In this document: piece after piece, positions 52,250 through 60,204 of the stretch
Numbering within the stretch: position 1 is the stretch's first letter
How the letters are laid out: each line of letters begins with the position of its first letter
NCBI GenBank assembly: GCA_049591295.1
Contig: JBAWEQ010000194.1
Location: 14,424-78,423 of the forward strand
Reading direction: 5' to 3'
DNA length: 64,000 bases
From: DTPS01 sp049591295
GTDB lineage: Bacteria; Acidobacteriota; UBA4820; DSQY01
Notes under the pieces: model-generated
What the model saw: only the letters and a program-made list of their open reading frames with translations
Told to the model about the DNA's origin: nothing
Database searches by the model: none
Program-made: the position numbers and the translations under genes

Positions 52250-53962
52250 TCAGTGTTCCAGCGTCTGCATCTGCTGTATGACGGCCATCTTCTCTCGGTT
52301 TAAGATCTGAACCAGCGCCAGATCCTTTCGCAGGCTGGCTTCCCTGATCTGTTCCTGGATCCGCCGCTGTCGGCCGCGGAGATAATCGCTCCAGATCCGT
52401 GCCACGGCCCCCGCCAGGTCCTCCCCGGAGGCCGCCGCGTGGCATCCGTTCTGGATCATGGCTAAAAGGGCCGTCTGTTCGGGCCCCCGCGGCTGGCCGG
52501 CGAGCCGGAGGCTCTCGATGAGCGGCCCCACCGCCAGCCCCTTCAGGGCCTCCTCGGGCAGAGACCTCAACTGCTGCTCGGCGCGCTCGGGGAAGGCCAG
52601 CAGGCTCTTGACGAGCACCTGTTCGGCGACCGCGAGGCCGGCGACCGAGGCCGCCTGGGCCGGCGCCTCCCGCTTCTCGCCCACGGCCTTCCTCGCAAGC
52701 CGCTTCAGGATCAAGCCGTGGTCTACTCCGAGCCGTCCCGCCACCTCTTTGGCCAGCTCCTGCCTCTCGATGGGATCGGGCACCGCGCAGAGGTAATCAG
52801 TGAGGTGATCCAGGAAGGCCACCTTGCCGGCGGAGTCCCTTGTAAGCCCGCGCTGTTCCTCCATCCCGACCAGGAAGTCGAAGAACGGCTCCGCCTTCTC
52901 GACCAGCTCGTGGTAGGCCTGGGCACCGTGATGCCGGATGAACTCGTCCGGGTCCTTGCCGTCGGGCACGGAGACCACCCGGATGCGGAGACCTTCGGCC
53001 AGGAGCAGGAGGATGGCACGCTGCGCCGCGGCCACGCCCGCCGGGTCCCGGTCGAAGTTCAGCACGACGCATCGGGCGTACCGTTTCAGCGCCCTGACCT
53101 GTCCGTCCGCCAGGGCCGTTCCCAGGGTGGCCACGGCGTTGGCCGCGCCGGCCTGGGTCACGGCGAGAAAATCCATATAACCCTCCACGACCACGGCTTC
53201 TTCCTGGGCGCGGATGGCGCTCTTGGTCTCGTCCAGGCCGTAGAGGATCTCGCGCTTCCTGAAAACGGGGGTCTCGGGTGAGTTGAGATACTTGGGCTCC
53301 TCGTCCCCGAGGGCCCGCCCACCGAACCCCACGACCCGGCCCATGGCGTCCCGGATGGGGAAGAGAAGCCGGTTCCGGAAGCGCTCCAGCGCCGCGCGTC
53401 GGCTGTTGTCGAGAAGGAGCCCAGCCTCCGCGGCCTCGTCGGGCGTGAAGCCCTCCCTTCGAAGGTGAGCCACCAAACCGCCGGCGGGAGGGGCGAAGCC
53501 CAGGCGGAGTCGCTTCTCCGTCTCCGGGCGGATGTCGCGCTTCCGAAGATAGAGGCGGACGAGGCTGCCCGGGGGCGCTTCCGTCAGCGCCCGGTGGTAG
53601 AAGGAGGCCGCGGATTCCAGCAGAGCCAGCAGCCGCCCCCGCCGGTCGGGGGCCTGAACCGGTCCGCGGCCGGCGAGCGCGAGCTCTACGCCCGCCTTGC
53701 GAGCCAGCAGCTCCACGGCCTCCCTGAAGGAGCACGATTCGATCTCCTGAATGAACTGGATGAGATCCCCTCCTTTATGGCAGCCGAAACAGTAAAAGAG
53801 CCCGTTGTCGAGATCCACGGAGAAGGAGGGCGTCTTCTCCTTGTGGAAAGGACAGAGCCCCACGCTTCGGTGGCCCCGGCGGGTGAGCCGGATGTAATCC
53901 TGGTAGACGGCGAGCGGGTCCATGAGGCTCTTGAGCTCGTCGATTGTGTGTACCGTGCTCAT
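52250..53962 (-). CDS. dnaG: DNA primase
   Basis: A 570-residue primase making RNA primers at the replication fork. N-terminal CHC2 zinc domain (CPFH...CFGC), central TOPRIM core with VVEGYMDFLAV and LNFDRDPAGVAA, and a C-terminal helicase-binding region. The ATG at 53962 gives the usual N-terminus. It lies between mutS2 and rpoD, replacing the direct rpsU-dnaG neighbourhood of E. coli. Confidence 0.97.
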   Translation of the reverse strand: MSTVHTIDELKSLMDPLAVYQDYIRLTRRGHRSVGLCPFHKEKTPSFSVDLDNGLFYCFGCHKGGDLIQFIQEIESCSFREAVELLARKAGVELALAGRGPVQAPDRRGRLLALLESAASFYHRALTEAPPGSLVRLYLRKRDIRPETEKRLRLGFAPPAGGLVAHLRREGFTPDEAAEAGLLLDNSRRAALERFRNRLLFPIRDAMGRVVGFGGRALGDEEPKYLNSPETPVFRKREILYGLDETKSAIRAQEEAVVVEGYMDFLAVTQAGAANAVATLGTALADGQVRALKRYARCVVLNFDRDPAGVAAAQRAILLLLAEGLRIRVVSVPDGKDPDEFIRHHGAQAYHELVEKAEPFFDFLVGMEEQRGLTRDSAGKVAFLDHLTDYLCAVPDPIERQELAKEVAGRLGVDHGLILKRLARKAVGEKREAPAQAASVAGLAVAEQVLVKSLLAFPERAEQQLRSLPEEALKGLAVGPLIESLRLAGQPRGPEQTALLAMIQNGCHAAASGEDLAGAVARIWSDYLRGRQRRIQEQIREASLRKDLALVQILNREKMAVIQQMQTLEH

Positions 53963-54046
53963 GCTCCCTCTCACGTCCGGAGGTAATGTAGTGCTCACCA
54001 CCCGGCTGCGCAACCAAACCGAAGCGCCGTCGGGGCTCCCGGGGCT

Positions 54047-56404
54047 TCAATCCTTGAGGCTCACCAGAGTCACTCCGGCCCCTCCCCCTGCCGGGGGCGC
54101 CTCCTCCCAGGAGGCCACCTGCGGGCACCGGCGGAGGAATTCGCGCACGCCGGCCTTCAGCCGACCGGTCCCCAGCCCGTGGATGATGCGCACCTGTCCC
54201 AGCCCCGCCATGGCCGCGCGCTCTAGGAAGGGATCGAGCTGGGCCTCGGCCTCGGCCACGGTCTGGCCGATGAGGTTGATCTCCCAGTGGGCGTCTCCCG
54301 TCGAAAGGGCCACTCCGCCTCGGCTGCGCCGCTCGGGCGCCTGGTCCCCGGGGAGAATCTCGACGTCCGCGTGGCCCACCTGGAAACTCTTGCCATTGCA
54401 GTCCACACAGAGACGGCCCGACCCTTCGTCCACCTGGGTAACGGTCCCCGTCTGGCCGAACAGGGGGAGCCTGACGCGGTCCCCCACGGCCGGCAGCGCG
54501 GAGGGCAGGTAGGGAAGGGGATCCAGGCCGAGCTGCGACTGGGCTACTTCCGCCACGCGGCGGGCCGACTTGCCGGAGACCCGCTTGACCGACTGGCGGT
54601 TGACCTCGGCCTTGAGCCCGCCCAGGAACTCGTCCCGCCAGGCCTCCATCCGGCGGGGAAGGCCCTCCAGAAACCGGCGCCGCTCCGCCTCCCACTCCCC
54701 CCGGGACAGGGCCATCTCCTCCCGCATCTTGTCCAAGGTGGCCATTTCGGCGCGCAGGCCCGATCGCTCGGCCTCCACGGCCCGAACCTCGCCTTCCAGG
54801 GCCTCCAGGACCTCCCGCAGGTGCTTCTCTCCCTCCGGGAGAAAGGCCCGAGCCTCGGTCAGGAGGCCGGCGGGAAGACCGGAGCGCCCGGCCACGGCCA
54901 GCGCGCGGCTGGCGCCCACCTGGCCGATCTTGAACCGGTAGGTGGGCCGAAGCGTGGTCTCCTCGAACTCCATCCCGCCGTTGGTCATGCCGTCGGTCAC
55001 CAGGGCTCTCGCCTTCAGGGACTCGTAGTGGGTGCTGCAGAGCGTGAATCCGCGGAGGCGGTGGAAATGGAGCAGGATGGCCTCCGCCAGGGCCGCGCCC
55101 TCGGCGGGATCCGTCCCCGAACCGAGCTCGTCCAGGATGACCAGGAAGGGCTCCTGAAGGGAGGACAAGGCATCCCGGAGCCCCACCATGCGGGCCGAGA
55201 AGGTGGACAGGGAATCGAGGATGGACTGCGAATCCCCGACGGTGGCGTGGATGAAGGGGAAGACCGGCAGCCTGGTTCCCTCCCGCACCGGGATGGGAAT
55301 CCCCCCCTGGTGCATGAGGCAGAGGAGGCCCACCGTCTTCAGCGCGACGGACTTGCCTCCCGCGTTGGGGCCGCTGATGACCAGCGTCTTCTCTCCTTCG
55401 AGGTGCAGTTCGAGCTCCAGGGGGACGGCCTCGCCGCCCTCGGCGGCTTCGCCCCAGGCCTCCTGCCGGAGCGCGGCCAGGCCGCGATCGAGGAGCGGGT
55501 GCCGGGCTCCGTGCAGGAGGAGCCGGCCCTCCTCGTCGAGAAGGGGGAGAATGCCGCCGCACCGCCGGCCCAGGCGGGCACAGGCCAGGTCCGCATCCAG
55601 CCCCTCCAGGTAGTCGAAGGCGGCCTCCAGTTCCGCGGAGGCGGTGGAGATTCTTGAGGAGACGGCCACCAGTATGCGCTGAATCTCCTCGCGCTCCTCC
55701 GCGTCCAGGTCCGTCAACCGGTTGTTGAGATCCACCACTTCGAGGGGCTCGATGAAGGCCGTGGCCCCGGTGGAGGAGGTGTCGTGCAGGATGCCCTTGA
55801 CGCTGCTCCGGCGGCTCGATTGCACGGGCAGCACCAGCCGTCCGCCGCGAACCGTGTAGTTGTCGTTCTGAAGGATGGAAGAGCCGAGCCGCCTCACCAG
55901 GGCCTCCATGCGGCTGGCCACCTGGCCCCTGGCGCGCTCCCGCTCCCTCCTGAGGCCCCGGAGGCGGTCGCTCGCCCCGTCCGCCACCTCGCCCCGGTCG
56001 TCCAGGGTCTTTTCAAGGAGGCGGAGGCAGCCGGCCGCCTCCTCCAGGGAGGGCAACTGGGCCGTGAGCGTGGGCTTGGGGCAGGAGACGTCGGCCAGCC
56101 AGGCGTGAAGGCGATCCAGCACCCGCAAGGCCGAGCGGAGGCTCCTGAGGGTCTCGATGGGGAAGGCCAGACCCTCGGGCAGGCGGGTGGGTACGCGGGT
56201 GTAGCCCTCCAGCGAGAGCCGCCCGCAGAGCGACTCGCCGGCGAGGCATTCGGCCACCCGGGCGTGGCGCGCCCGGACCGTCTCGATGTCGGCACCCGGC
56301 TGGAGCGCCAGGGCGCGTTGCCGCCCCTCGGTAGTGTCGGTGCAGAGGGACAGAAGCGCCAAGACGCGGTCCCACTCCAGGGCCCGCAGAGTCCTGACGT
56401 CCAT
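54047..56404 (-). CDS. mutS2: MutS2 with C-terminal Smr domain
   Basis: A 785-residue MutS-family ATPase: Walker A SGPNAGGKSVALKT, Walker B LVILDELGSGTDP, a coiled-coil region (about 510-620) and a C-terminal Smr nuclease domain (INLIGQTVAEAEAQLD, IIHGLGTGRL). MutS2 acts in recombination control and, in Bacillus, in rescue of collided ribosomes, which makes its place directly after rpsU interesting. It starts 17 bases after the rpsU stop. Confidence 0.97.
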   Translation of the reverse strand: MDVRTLRALEWDRVLALLSLCTDTTEGRQRALALQPGADIETVRARHARVAECLAGESLCGRLSLEGYTRVPTRLPEGLAFPIETLRSLRSALRVLDRLHAWLADVSCPKPTLTAQLPSLEEAAGCLRLLEKTLDDRGEVADGASDRLRGLRRERERARGQVASRMEALVRRLGSSILQNDNYTVRGGRLVLPVQSSRRSSVKGILHDTSSTGATAFIEPLEVVDLNNRLTDLDAEEREEIQRILVAVSSRISTASAELEAAFDYLEGLDADLACARLGRRCGGILPLLDEEGRLLLHGARHPLLDRGLAALRQEAWGEAAEGGEAVPLELELHLEGEKTLVISGPNAGGKSVALKTVGLLCLMHQGGIPIPVREGTRLPVFPFIHATVGDSQSILDSLSTFSARMVGLRDALSSLQEPFLVILDELGSGTDPAEGAALAEAILLHFHRLRGFTLCSTHYESLKARALVTDGMTNGGMEFEETTLRPTYRFKIGQVGASRALAVAGRSGLPAGLLTEARAFLPEGEKHLREVLEALEGEVRAVEAERSGLRAEMATLDKMREEMALSRGEWEAERRRFLEGLPRRMEAWRDEFLGGLKAEVNRQSVKRVSGKSARRVAEVAQSQLGLDPLPYLPSALPAVGDRVRLPLFGQTGTVTQVDEGSGRLCVDCNGKSFQVGHADVEILPGDQAPERRSRGGVALSTGDAHWEINLIGQTVAEAEAQLDPFLERAAMAGLGQVRIIHGLGTGRLKAGVREFLRRCPQVASWEEAPPAGGGAGVTLVSLKD

Positions 56405-56421
56405 GTTGTTAGGCGAGGCTG

Positions 56422-56628
56422 TTACGCGTTGAGCTTGCGTTCCTGGGCCAGGCGCTTGAGCAGCTTCTTGCGCGCGGCCAGGGCCTTTTTCTTGCGCTTG
56501 ACGCTGGGCTTTTCGTAGTGCTGGCGCTTCTTCAGCTCGGAAAGCACACCCGCCTTCTCGCACTTGCGCTTGAAGCGGCGGATGGCGCCTTCAATGGATT
56601 CGCCTTCTTTCACGACTACGGTGGGCAC
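56422..56628 (-). CDS. rpsU: Ribosomal protein S21
   Basis: A 68-residue basic protein (PTVVVKEGESIEGAIRRFKR start, KRKKKALAARKKLLKRL tail), the usual bS21. It is the first gene of rpsU-mutS2-dnaG-rpoD. A strong promoter lies at 56686-56714, and the transcript would open with a GC-rich hairpin. Confidence 0.97.
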   Translation of the reverse strand: MPTVVVKEGESIEGAIRRFKRKCEKAGVLSELKKRQHYEKPSVKRKKKALAARKKLLKRLAQERKLNA

Positions 56629-56651
56629 TCGCTATCGCCTCCCCTCTAGTC

Positions 56652-56688
56652 AAAAGTGGGCCCCCGCGCTCACGGGGGCCCAACTTTT
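56652..56688 (-). other. 5'-terminal hairpin of the rpsU mRNA (also possible terminator)
   Basis: A 9-bp perfect stem (GGGCCCCCG, six-base loop, CGGGGGCCC), extended by AAAAGT/ACTTTT with one bulge, and CTTTT on its 3' side. The rpsU promoter would start transcription at or within its left arm, so most of the hairpin would be the 5' end of the mRNA. It may also stop transcripts arriving from the DUF4412 gene. Confidence 0.6.
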
Positions 56689-56714
56689 ATACCAGAGAAT
56701 CCTGCCCATGGCAA
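56686..56714 (-). promoter_or_regulatory. Sigma70 promoter of the rpsU-mutS2-dnaG-rpoD operon
   Basis: On the minus strand TTGCCA (56709-56714), 17 bases and TATAAA (56686-56691), each one base from consensus. The start is expected near 56679, about 50 bases before the rpsU ATG. Confidence 0.75.
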
Positions 56715-56750
56715 GAGCCGCATCCGGTCCCTGCGCAGGGACCGATCATC

Positions 56751-57668
56751 TCAGTTTCCGCCGAAGTGCTTCATGAGGTCCTTGAGCGACGGCTGGCCCT
56801 CCTGCTTCTCGCCCTGCGGCTGCTCCCCCTGCCCGCCCATCATCCGCCCCATGAAGGTGGTCTTTTCGTAGCCGGAGGGAAGGCTGAAGTGGCCCGGCGC
56901 GAAGGGCACCATCTGGACGTCGGAGGTGGTGAGCGTCGTGGTCCCCTGGTCCTTGCCGTTGGCCGTGTGGTGGATGACGATCTCCATGGGGAAGCCGAGG
57001 AAGCCGACCTTGGCCTGGATCTCGCGGTCGAAGGCCGCGTCCCCGGTGGTCAGCCCCTGGGCCTGCCAGTTTCGGCCGCCGAAGAGGGCCAGGACGTCGT
57101 ACTTATCGGTGGTGTAGTAGTCGGTCGTCTGCTCCTCGTGGCTCTTGGAGTGGAAGCCCATGACCGTGGCTTCGGTGTCGTAGGAGAGCTCGATCCGCTT
57201 GCCGGGGCAGAGCACGCCGCCGATGAGCTTGGGCGGCAGCGGCGACACGGAGACCTTCTCGTTGCTGTGGGTCACCTTCATGGACTTGGCCATGGTGCCG
57301 AGTTCGTTGATGTTCATCTCGATGTACTGCTTCTTGTCCGGGAAGACGAAGTAGGCCATTTTGGCGGCGTTGTCCCCCAGCAGGTAAGACCCTTCGGGGA
57401 ACATCATAAAGGGCGAAAGGTAGGTCATCTTGTACTGGCCGCCATCGGCCTCGGCCTTGAATTCGTAGCCGCTCGCCCCCTCGGTGCTCATGCCCATCTC
57501 GCGCATTCGCGCCCGCTCCTCGGGGCTCATCTTCTGCGTCTTGGCGGCTTCGGCCTGATAGGGGCCTCCCTCGATGGTCACCTTGCCCTTGTACTGGATC
57601 CCGACGCCGGCTTGCGCCGCCAGGGCCGTGGACAGCACCACCCCGGCCAAGAACAACGCCTTTTTCAT
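56751..57668 (-). CDS. Exported DUF4412-like protein
   Basis: A 305-residue protein with a Sec signal peptide (MKKALFLAGVVLSTALAAQA). The rest is a beta-rich outer-layer domain of DUF4412 type (YEFKAEADGGQYKMTYLSP, MAYFVFPDKKQYIEMNI, and a late ATVMGFHSKSHEEQT), with a Gln/Gly/Glu-rich C-terminus. Function is unknown; similar proteins resemble LolA-like lipoprotein carriers in outline only. AGGAGG precedes the ATG. Confidence 0.8.
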   Translation of the reverse strand: MKKALFLAGVVLSTALAAQAGVGIQYKGKVTIEGGPYQAEAAKTQKMSPEERARMREMGMSTEGASGYEFKAEADGGQYKMTYLSPFMMFPEGSYLLGDNAAKMAYFVFPDKKQYIEMNINELGTMAKSMKVTHSNEKVSVSPLPPKLIGGVLCPGKRIELSYDTEATVMGFHSKSHEEQTTDYYTTDKYDVLALFGGRNWQAQGLTTGDAAFDREIQAKVGFLGFPMEIVIHHTANGKDQGTTTLTTSDVQMVPFAPGHFSLPSGYEKTTFMGRMMGGQGEQPQGEKQEGQPSLKDLMKHFGGN

Positions 57669-57773
57669 GGTTTTCCTCCTAAACGGTGGACACTCCCCCA
57701 AACGCTGTGAGCGGATAATAATTCCTCATCGAGGGCTCTGCCCGGGAACCCCGGGGCCTTTGCCTGCATTCTA

Positions 57774-58004
57774 TCATGTCACGGGCCGGTGGGTGCCGTA
57801 GCCGCAGACGGGGCAGGCGATCAGCCCGCCAGCTTCCTCCCGGAGCGAGGCGAGGTGGCAGAAGGGGCATTCCATCCCCGCAGCCAGCATCACCACGGTC
57901 CGGCAGGAATCGGTGTTCTTCGGGCAGGGGCACGGTTTGCGGACCCTGGCGGGTTTTCGGCATTCGGGGCGGGCCCTGAAGAGGGAGGAGGCTCGGGCGC
58001 TCAT
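57774..58004 (-). CDS. Small cysteine-rich (zinc-ribbon-like) protein
   Basis: A 76-residue protein. CPCPKNTDSC, then ECPFC and CPVCGYG form two paired-cysteine sites; the last two would make a zinc ribbon. Its ATG overlaps the stop of the lipoprotein cytochrome (ATGA), which argues that it is real despite its size. It is the last gene of the EBP 3 operon. Role unknown. Confidence 0.65.
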   Translation of the reverse strand: MSARASSLFRARPECRKPARVRKPCPCPKNTDSCRTVVMLAAGMECPFCHLASLREEAGGLIACPVCGYGTHRPVT

Positions 58005-58315
58005 GGGGAGGCGTGGGAGTCCGTGCGGCTCATGGCCACCACGAACTGCACGAGGTTCGTGCGCGCCTCGCCCTGGATGCGCGGGAAGGCGGGCATCCCC
58101 TCGCCGCCAAAACGGAGCCGCTGCTCCACCTTCTCGGCGGGCAGGTTCTTGCCCCGGAGGCTTCCGCCCGAACTGGAGGCCCCGGAGTGGCAATCGGAGC
58201 AGGCTTCCCGAAAGGTCAGCCCTCCCACGGTGGAAGAGGGCGTGTAACTGCTGCGGGCGCAGGCCGCCGCAAGGAGCACCGCGATGGCCACCAGCCGCCA
58301 GGGCGGGATCCTCAC
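58001..58315 (-). CDS. Lipoprotein monohaem cytochrome c
   Basis: A 104-residue protein with a lipoprotein signal (LLAAAC, Cys19), one haem site CSDCH (39-43) and the probable axial Met74 in GEGMPAFP, a class I cytochrome c pattern. It would be held in the periplasm by its lipid. It overlaps the sigma54 activator by four bases upstream and the Cys-rich protein by four bases downstream, so regulator and cytochrome are made together. Confidence 0.85.
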   Translation of the reverse strand: MRIPPWRLVAIAVLLAAACARSSYTPSSTVGGLTFREACSDCHSGASSSGGSLRGKNLPAEKVEQRLRFGGEGMPAFPRIQGEARTNLVQFVVAMSRTDSHASP

Positions 58316-60099
58316 CGGAAGTTCTCCCGGATGTCCAGCTCCTTGATCTTCCGCCAGAGCGTCGTGCGCCCCATGCCGAGGAGCTGGGCCACCTTGGTGC
58401 GGTTTCCGTGGTGGCGCTCCAGGAGGGCCAGGATCCTCTGCCGGTCGTCACCGGAGGGGAGCTCTTCCGCCTCGGTCTCCGTCGGCCTCGGCGAGGGCTC
58501 GTCCTCGTCTCCGCCGCGACTCCGCTCGGTCCATCCCCTCTGCAAGTGCTGGATCTCCGTCGGAAGGGCGGGGCGCTCCAGGATGGTCCCGTTGGAGCAG
58601 ACGAAGGCGTATTCGACGGCGTTCCTCAGCTCCCGGACGTTCCCGGGCCAGGGATAGTCCACGAGGAGCGCCAGGGCCCTCGAAGAGACCTCCTGGATGC
58701 TCCGCTTGTACTTCTGGTTGAAGAGGTCCACGAAGTGGTGCACCAGGAGGGGGATATCTTCCTTGCGCTGTCTCAGCGGGGGTATTCGGACGGGGATCAC
58801 GTGGAGCCGGTAGTACAGGTCCTCGCGGAAGTTGCCCTTCCGGATCTCCTCCTTCAGGTCCTTGTTGGTGGCGGCCAGGATGCGGACGTCCACGCGGAGC
58901 GTCCGGTTGCCCCCCACCCGCTCGAACTCCTTCTCCTGCAGGACGCGCAGCACCTTGGCCTGAAGGGTGAGGGACATGTCCCCCACCTCGTCCAGGAAGA
59001 GCGTCCCGCCGTCCGCCATCTCGAACTTCCCGGGCTTGTCCATGATGGCCCCCGTGAAGGCCCCCTTCACGTGGCCGAACAGCTCGCTCTCCAGGAGGTT
59101 CTCGGTGAGCGCGGAACAGTTGATCTTGATGAACGGCTTGTTCCTCCGGACGCTGCTCTGCACGATGGCGTTGGCCAGCATCTCCTTGCCCGTACCGCTC
59201 TCGCCGAGGATGAGCACGGAGGTGTCCGTGTCCCGGATCGTCTGGATGAGATCCAGCACCTCCTGCATGTGCTTGTTCTTGGTGACGAATCCGTAGGCCC
59301 TCACGAGGGAGACCGCCTGCCGCTGCAGGGAGACGAGTTCGGAGTTGTCCCGCACGATACCGATGACCCCCGTTGGCTCGCCGTTCATGTCCCTCTGCAG
59401 GTAGGTGCTCTTGAGGACGTGCCGGACCTGGTCCTCGGCCGTCAGCACCCTCTCCCGGCAGTTGGCCACGTGCTTGCCGTGGTCCAGCGTCCAGCGCACG
59501 GGGCAGTCCACCTCGCACTTGTCCGAATGGAACACTTCGGAACAGGGCCTGCCCACCACCTCCTCCCGGCGCTTTCGGAGGAACCTGAGCAGGCTGTCGT
59601 TGGCGTCGGTCACGACGAGGCCGCGGTCCGTCGTGAAGAAACCGTCGGCGATGCCTTCCAGGATCACCGCCAGCTTGTCCTTCTCCTGCTCCAGGGCCAG
59701 GGCCGTGGTCCGGAGCGTTTCGAGGTAGTTGCCCAGATCGGCCATGTCCTTGAAGACCTCAATGGAGAAAGGCTCGCCCGGAGCGGCCGCGGAGTTGAGG
59801 ATCCGGTGGGTCATGCAGAGGGGCCCGACCTCGGGGCACTGACAGGGGATGCTGTGGCGCTGCACCGTGGTCCTCTCATCCAGCTCCGCCCGCTGCATGA
59901 GGCACTGGCTCTCGCAGACCGCCGTCTGGGCCACCTCGCCGCACTGGCGTCCGCGGATGTCCTCCCGCGGGTCCAGGTCCATCAGCCTGTAGAAGGCCGG
60001 GTTGGCGTGGAGGATCGTCCTTTGCCGGTCGAGCACCAGCACGGCATCCGGAAAATCCTCGAGGATCAGGCGATAGGTCTCGGGAGAAAGGGCGCTCAT
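58312..60099 (-). CDS. Sigma54-dependent activator with two Cys-PAS domains (EBP 3)
   Basis: A 595-residue enhancer-binding protein. PAS 1 has Cys53/62/66 and further Cys86, 88 and 95; PAS 2 has Cys186/195/199. Both triads are C-x8-C-x3-C. A third PAS-like stretch (about 220-270) leads to the AAA+ domain (GESGTGKE, GAFTGA in GHVKGAFTGAI, TLFLDEVGD) and a Fis helix-turn-helix (VAQLLGMGRTTLWRKI). GGAG lies 6 bases before the ATG at 60099. It heads a three-gene operon with a lipoprotein cytochrome c, which again ties this PAS type to redox genes. Confidence 0.93.
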   Translation of the reverse strand: MSALSPETYRLILEDFPDAVLVLDRQRTILHANPAFYRLMDLDPREDIRGRQCGEVAQTAVCESQCLMQRAELDERTTVQRHSIPCQCPEVGPLCMTHRILNSAAAPGEPFSIEVFKDMADLGNYLETLRTTALALEQEKDKLAVILEGIADGFFTTDRGLVVTDANDSLLRFLRKRREEVVGRPCSEVFHSDKCEVDCPVRWTLDHGKHVANCRERVLTAEDQVRHVLKSTYLQRDMNGEPTGVIGIVRDNSELVSLQRQAVSLVRAYGFVTKNKHMQEVLDLIQTIRDTDTSVLILGESGTGKEMLANAIVQSSVRRNKPFIKINCSALTENLLESELFGHVKGAFTGAIMDKPGKFEMADGGTLFLDEVGDMSLTLQAKVLRVLQEKEFERVGGNRTLRVDVRILAATNKDLKEEIRKGNFREDLYYRLHVIPVRIPPLRQRKEDIPLLVHHFVDLFNQKYKRSIQEVSSRALALLVDYPWPGNVRELRNAVEYAFVCSNGTILERPALPTEIQHLQRGWTERSRGGDEDEPSPRPTETEAEELPSGDDRQRILALLERHHGNRTKVAQLLGMGRTTLWRKIKELDIRENFR

Positions 60100-60119
60100 G
60101 GAGGTCTCCTCAGGCCGAA

Positions 60120-60148
60120 ACAGTAGTTCCACCGCCAGGTGGAGTCAA
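60120..60148 (-). promoter_or_regulatory. Promoter of the EBP 3 operon with dyad in the spacer
   Basis: On the minus strand TTGACT (60143-60148), 17 bases, TACTGT (60120-60125). A perfect dyad TCCACC-GCCA-GGTGGA (60128-60143) fills the spacer, where a bound protein would block or realign the promoter. The leader would be only about 14 bases. Confidence 0.5.
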
Positions 60149-60204
60149 GGCGTCCGGGCCATCGGAAACCGTCATCCCGCGGCCGCCGCAGTCCCGGACG
60201 TCGC

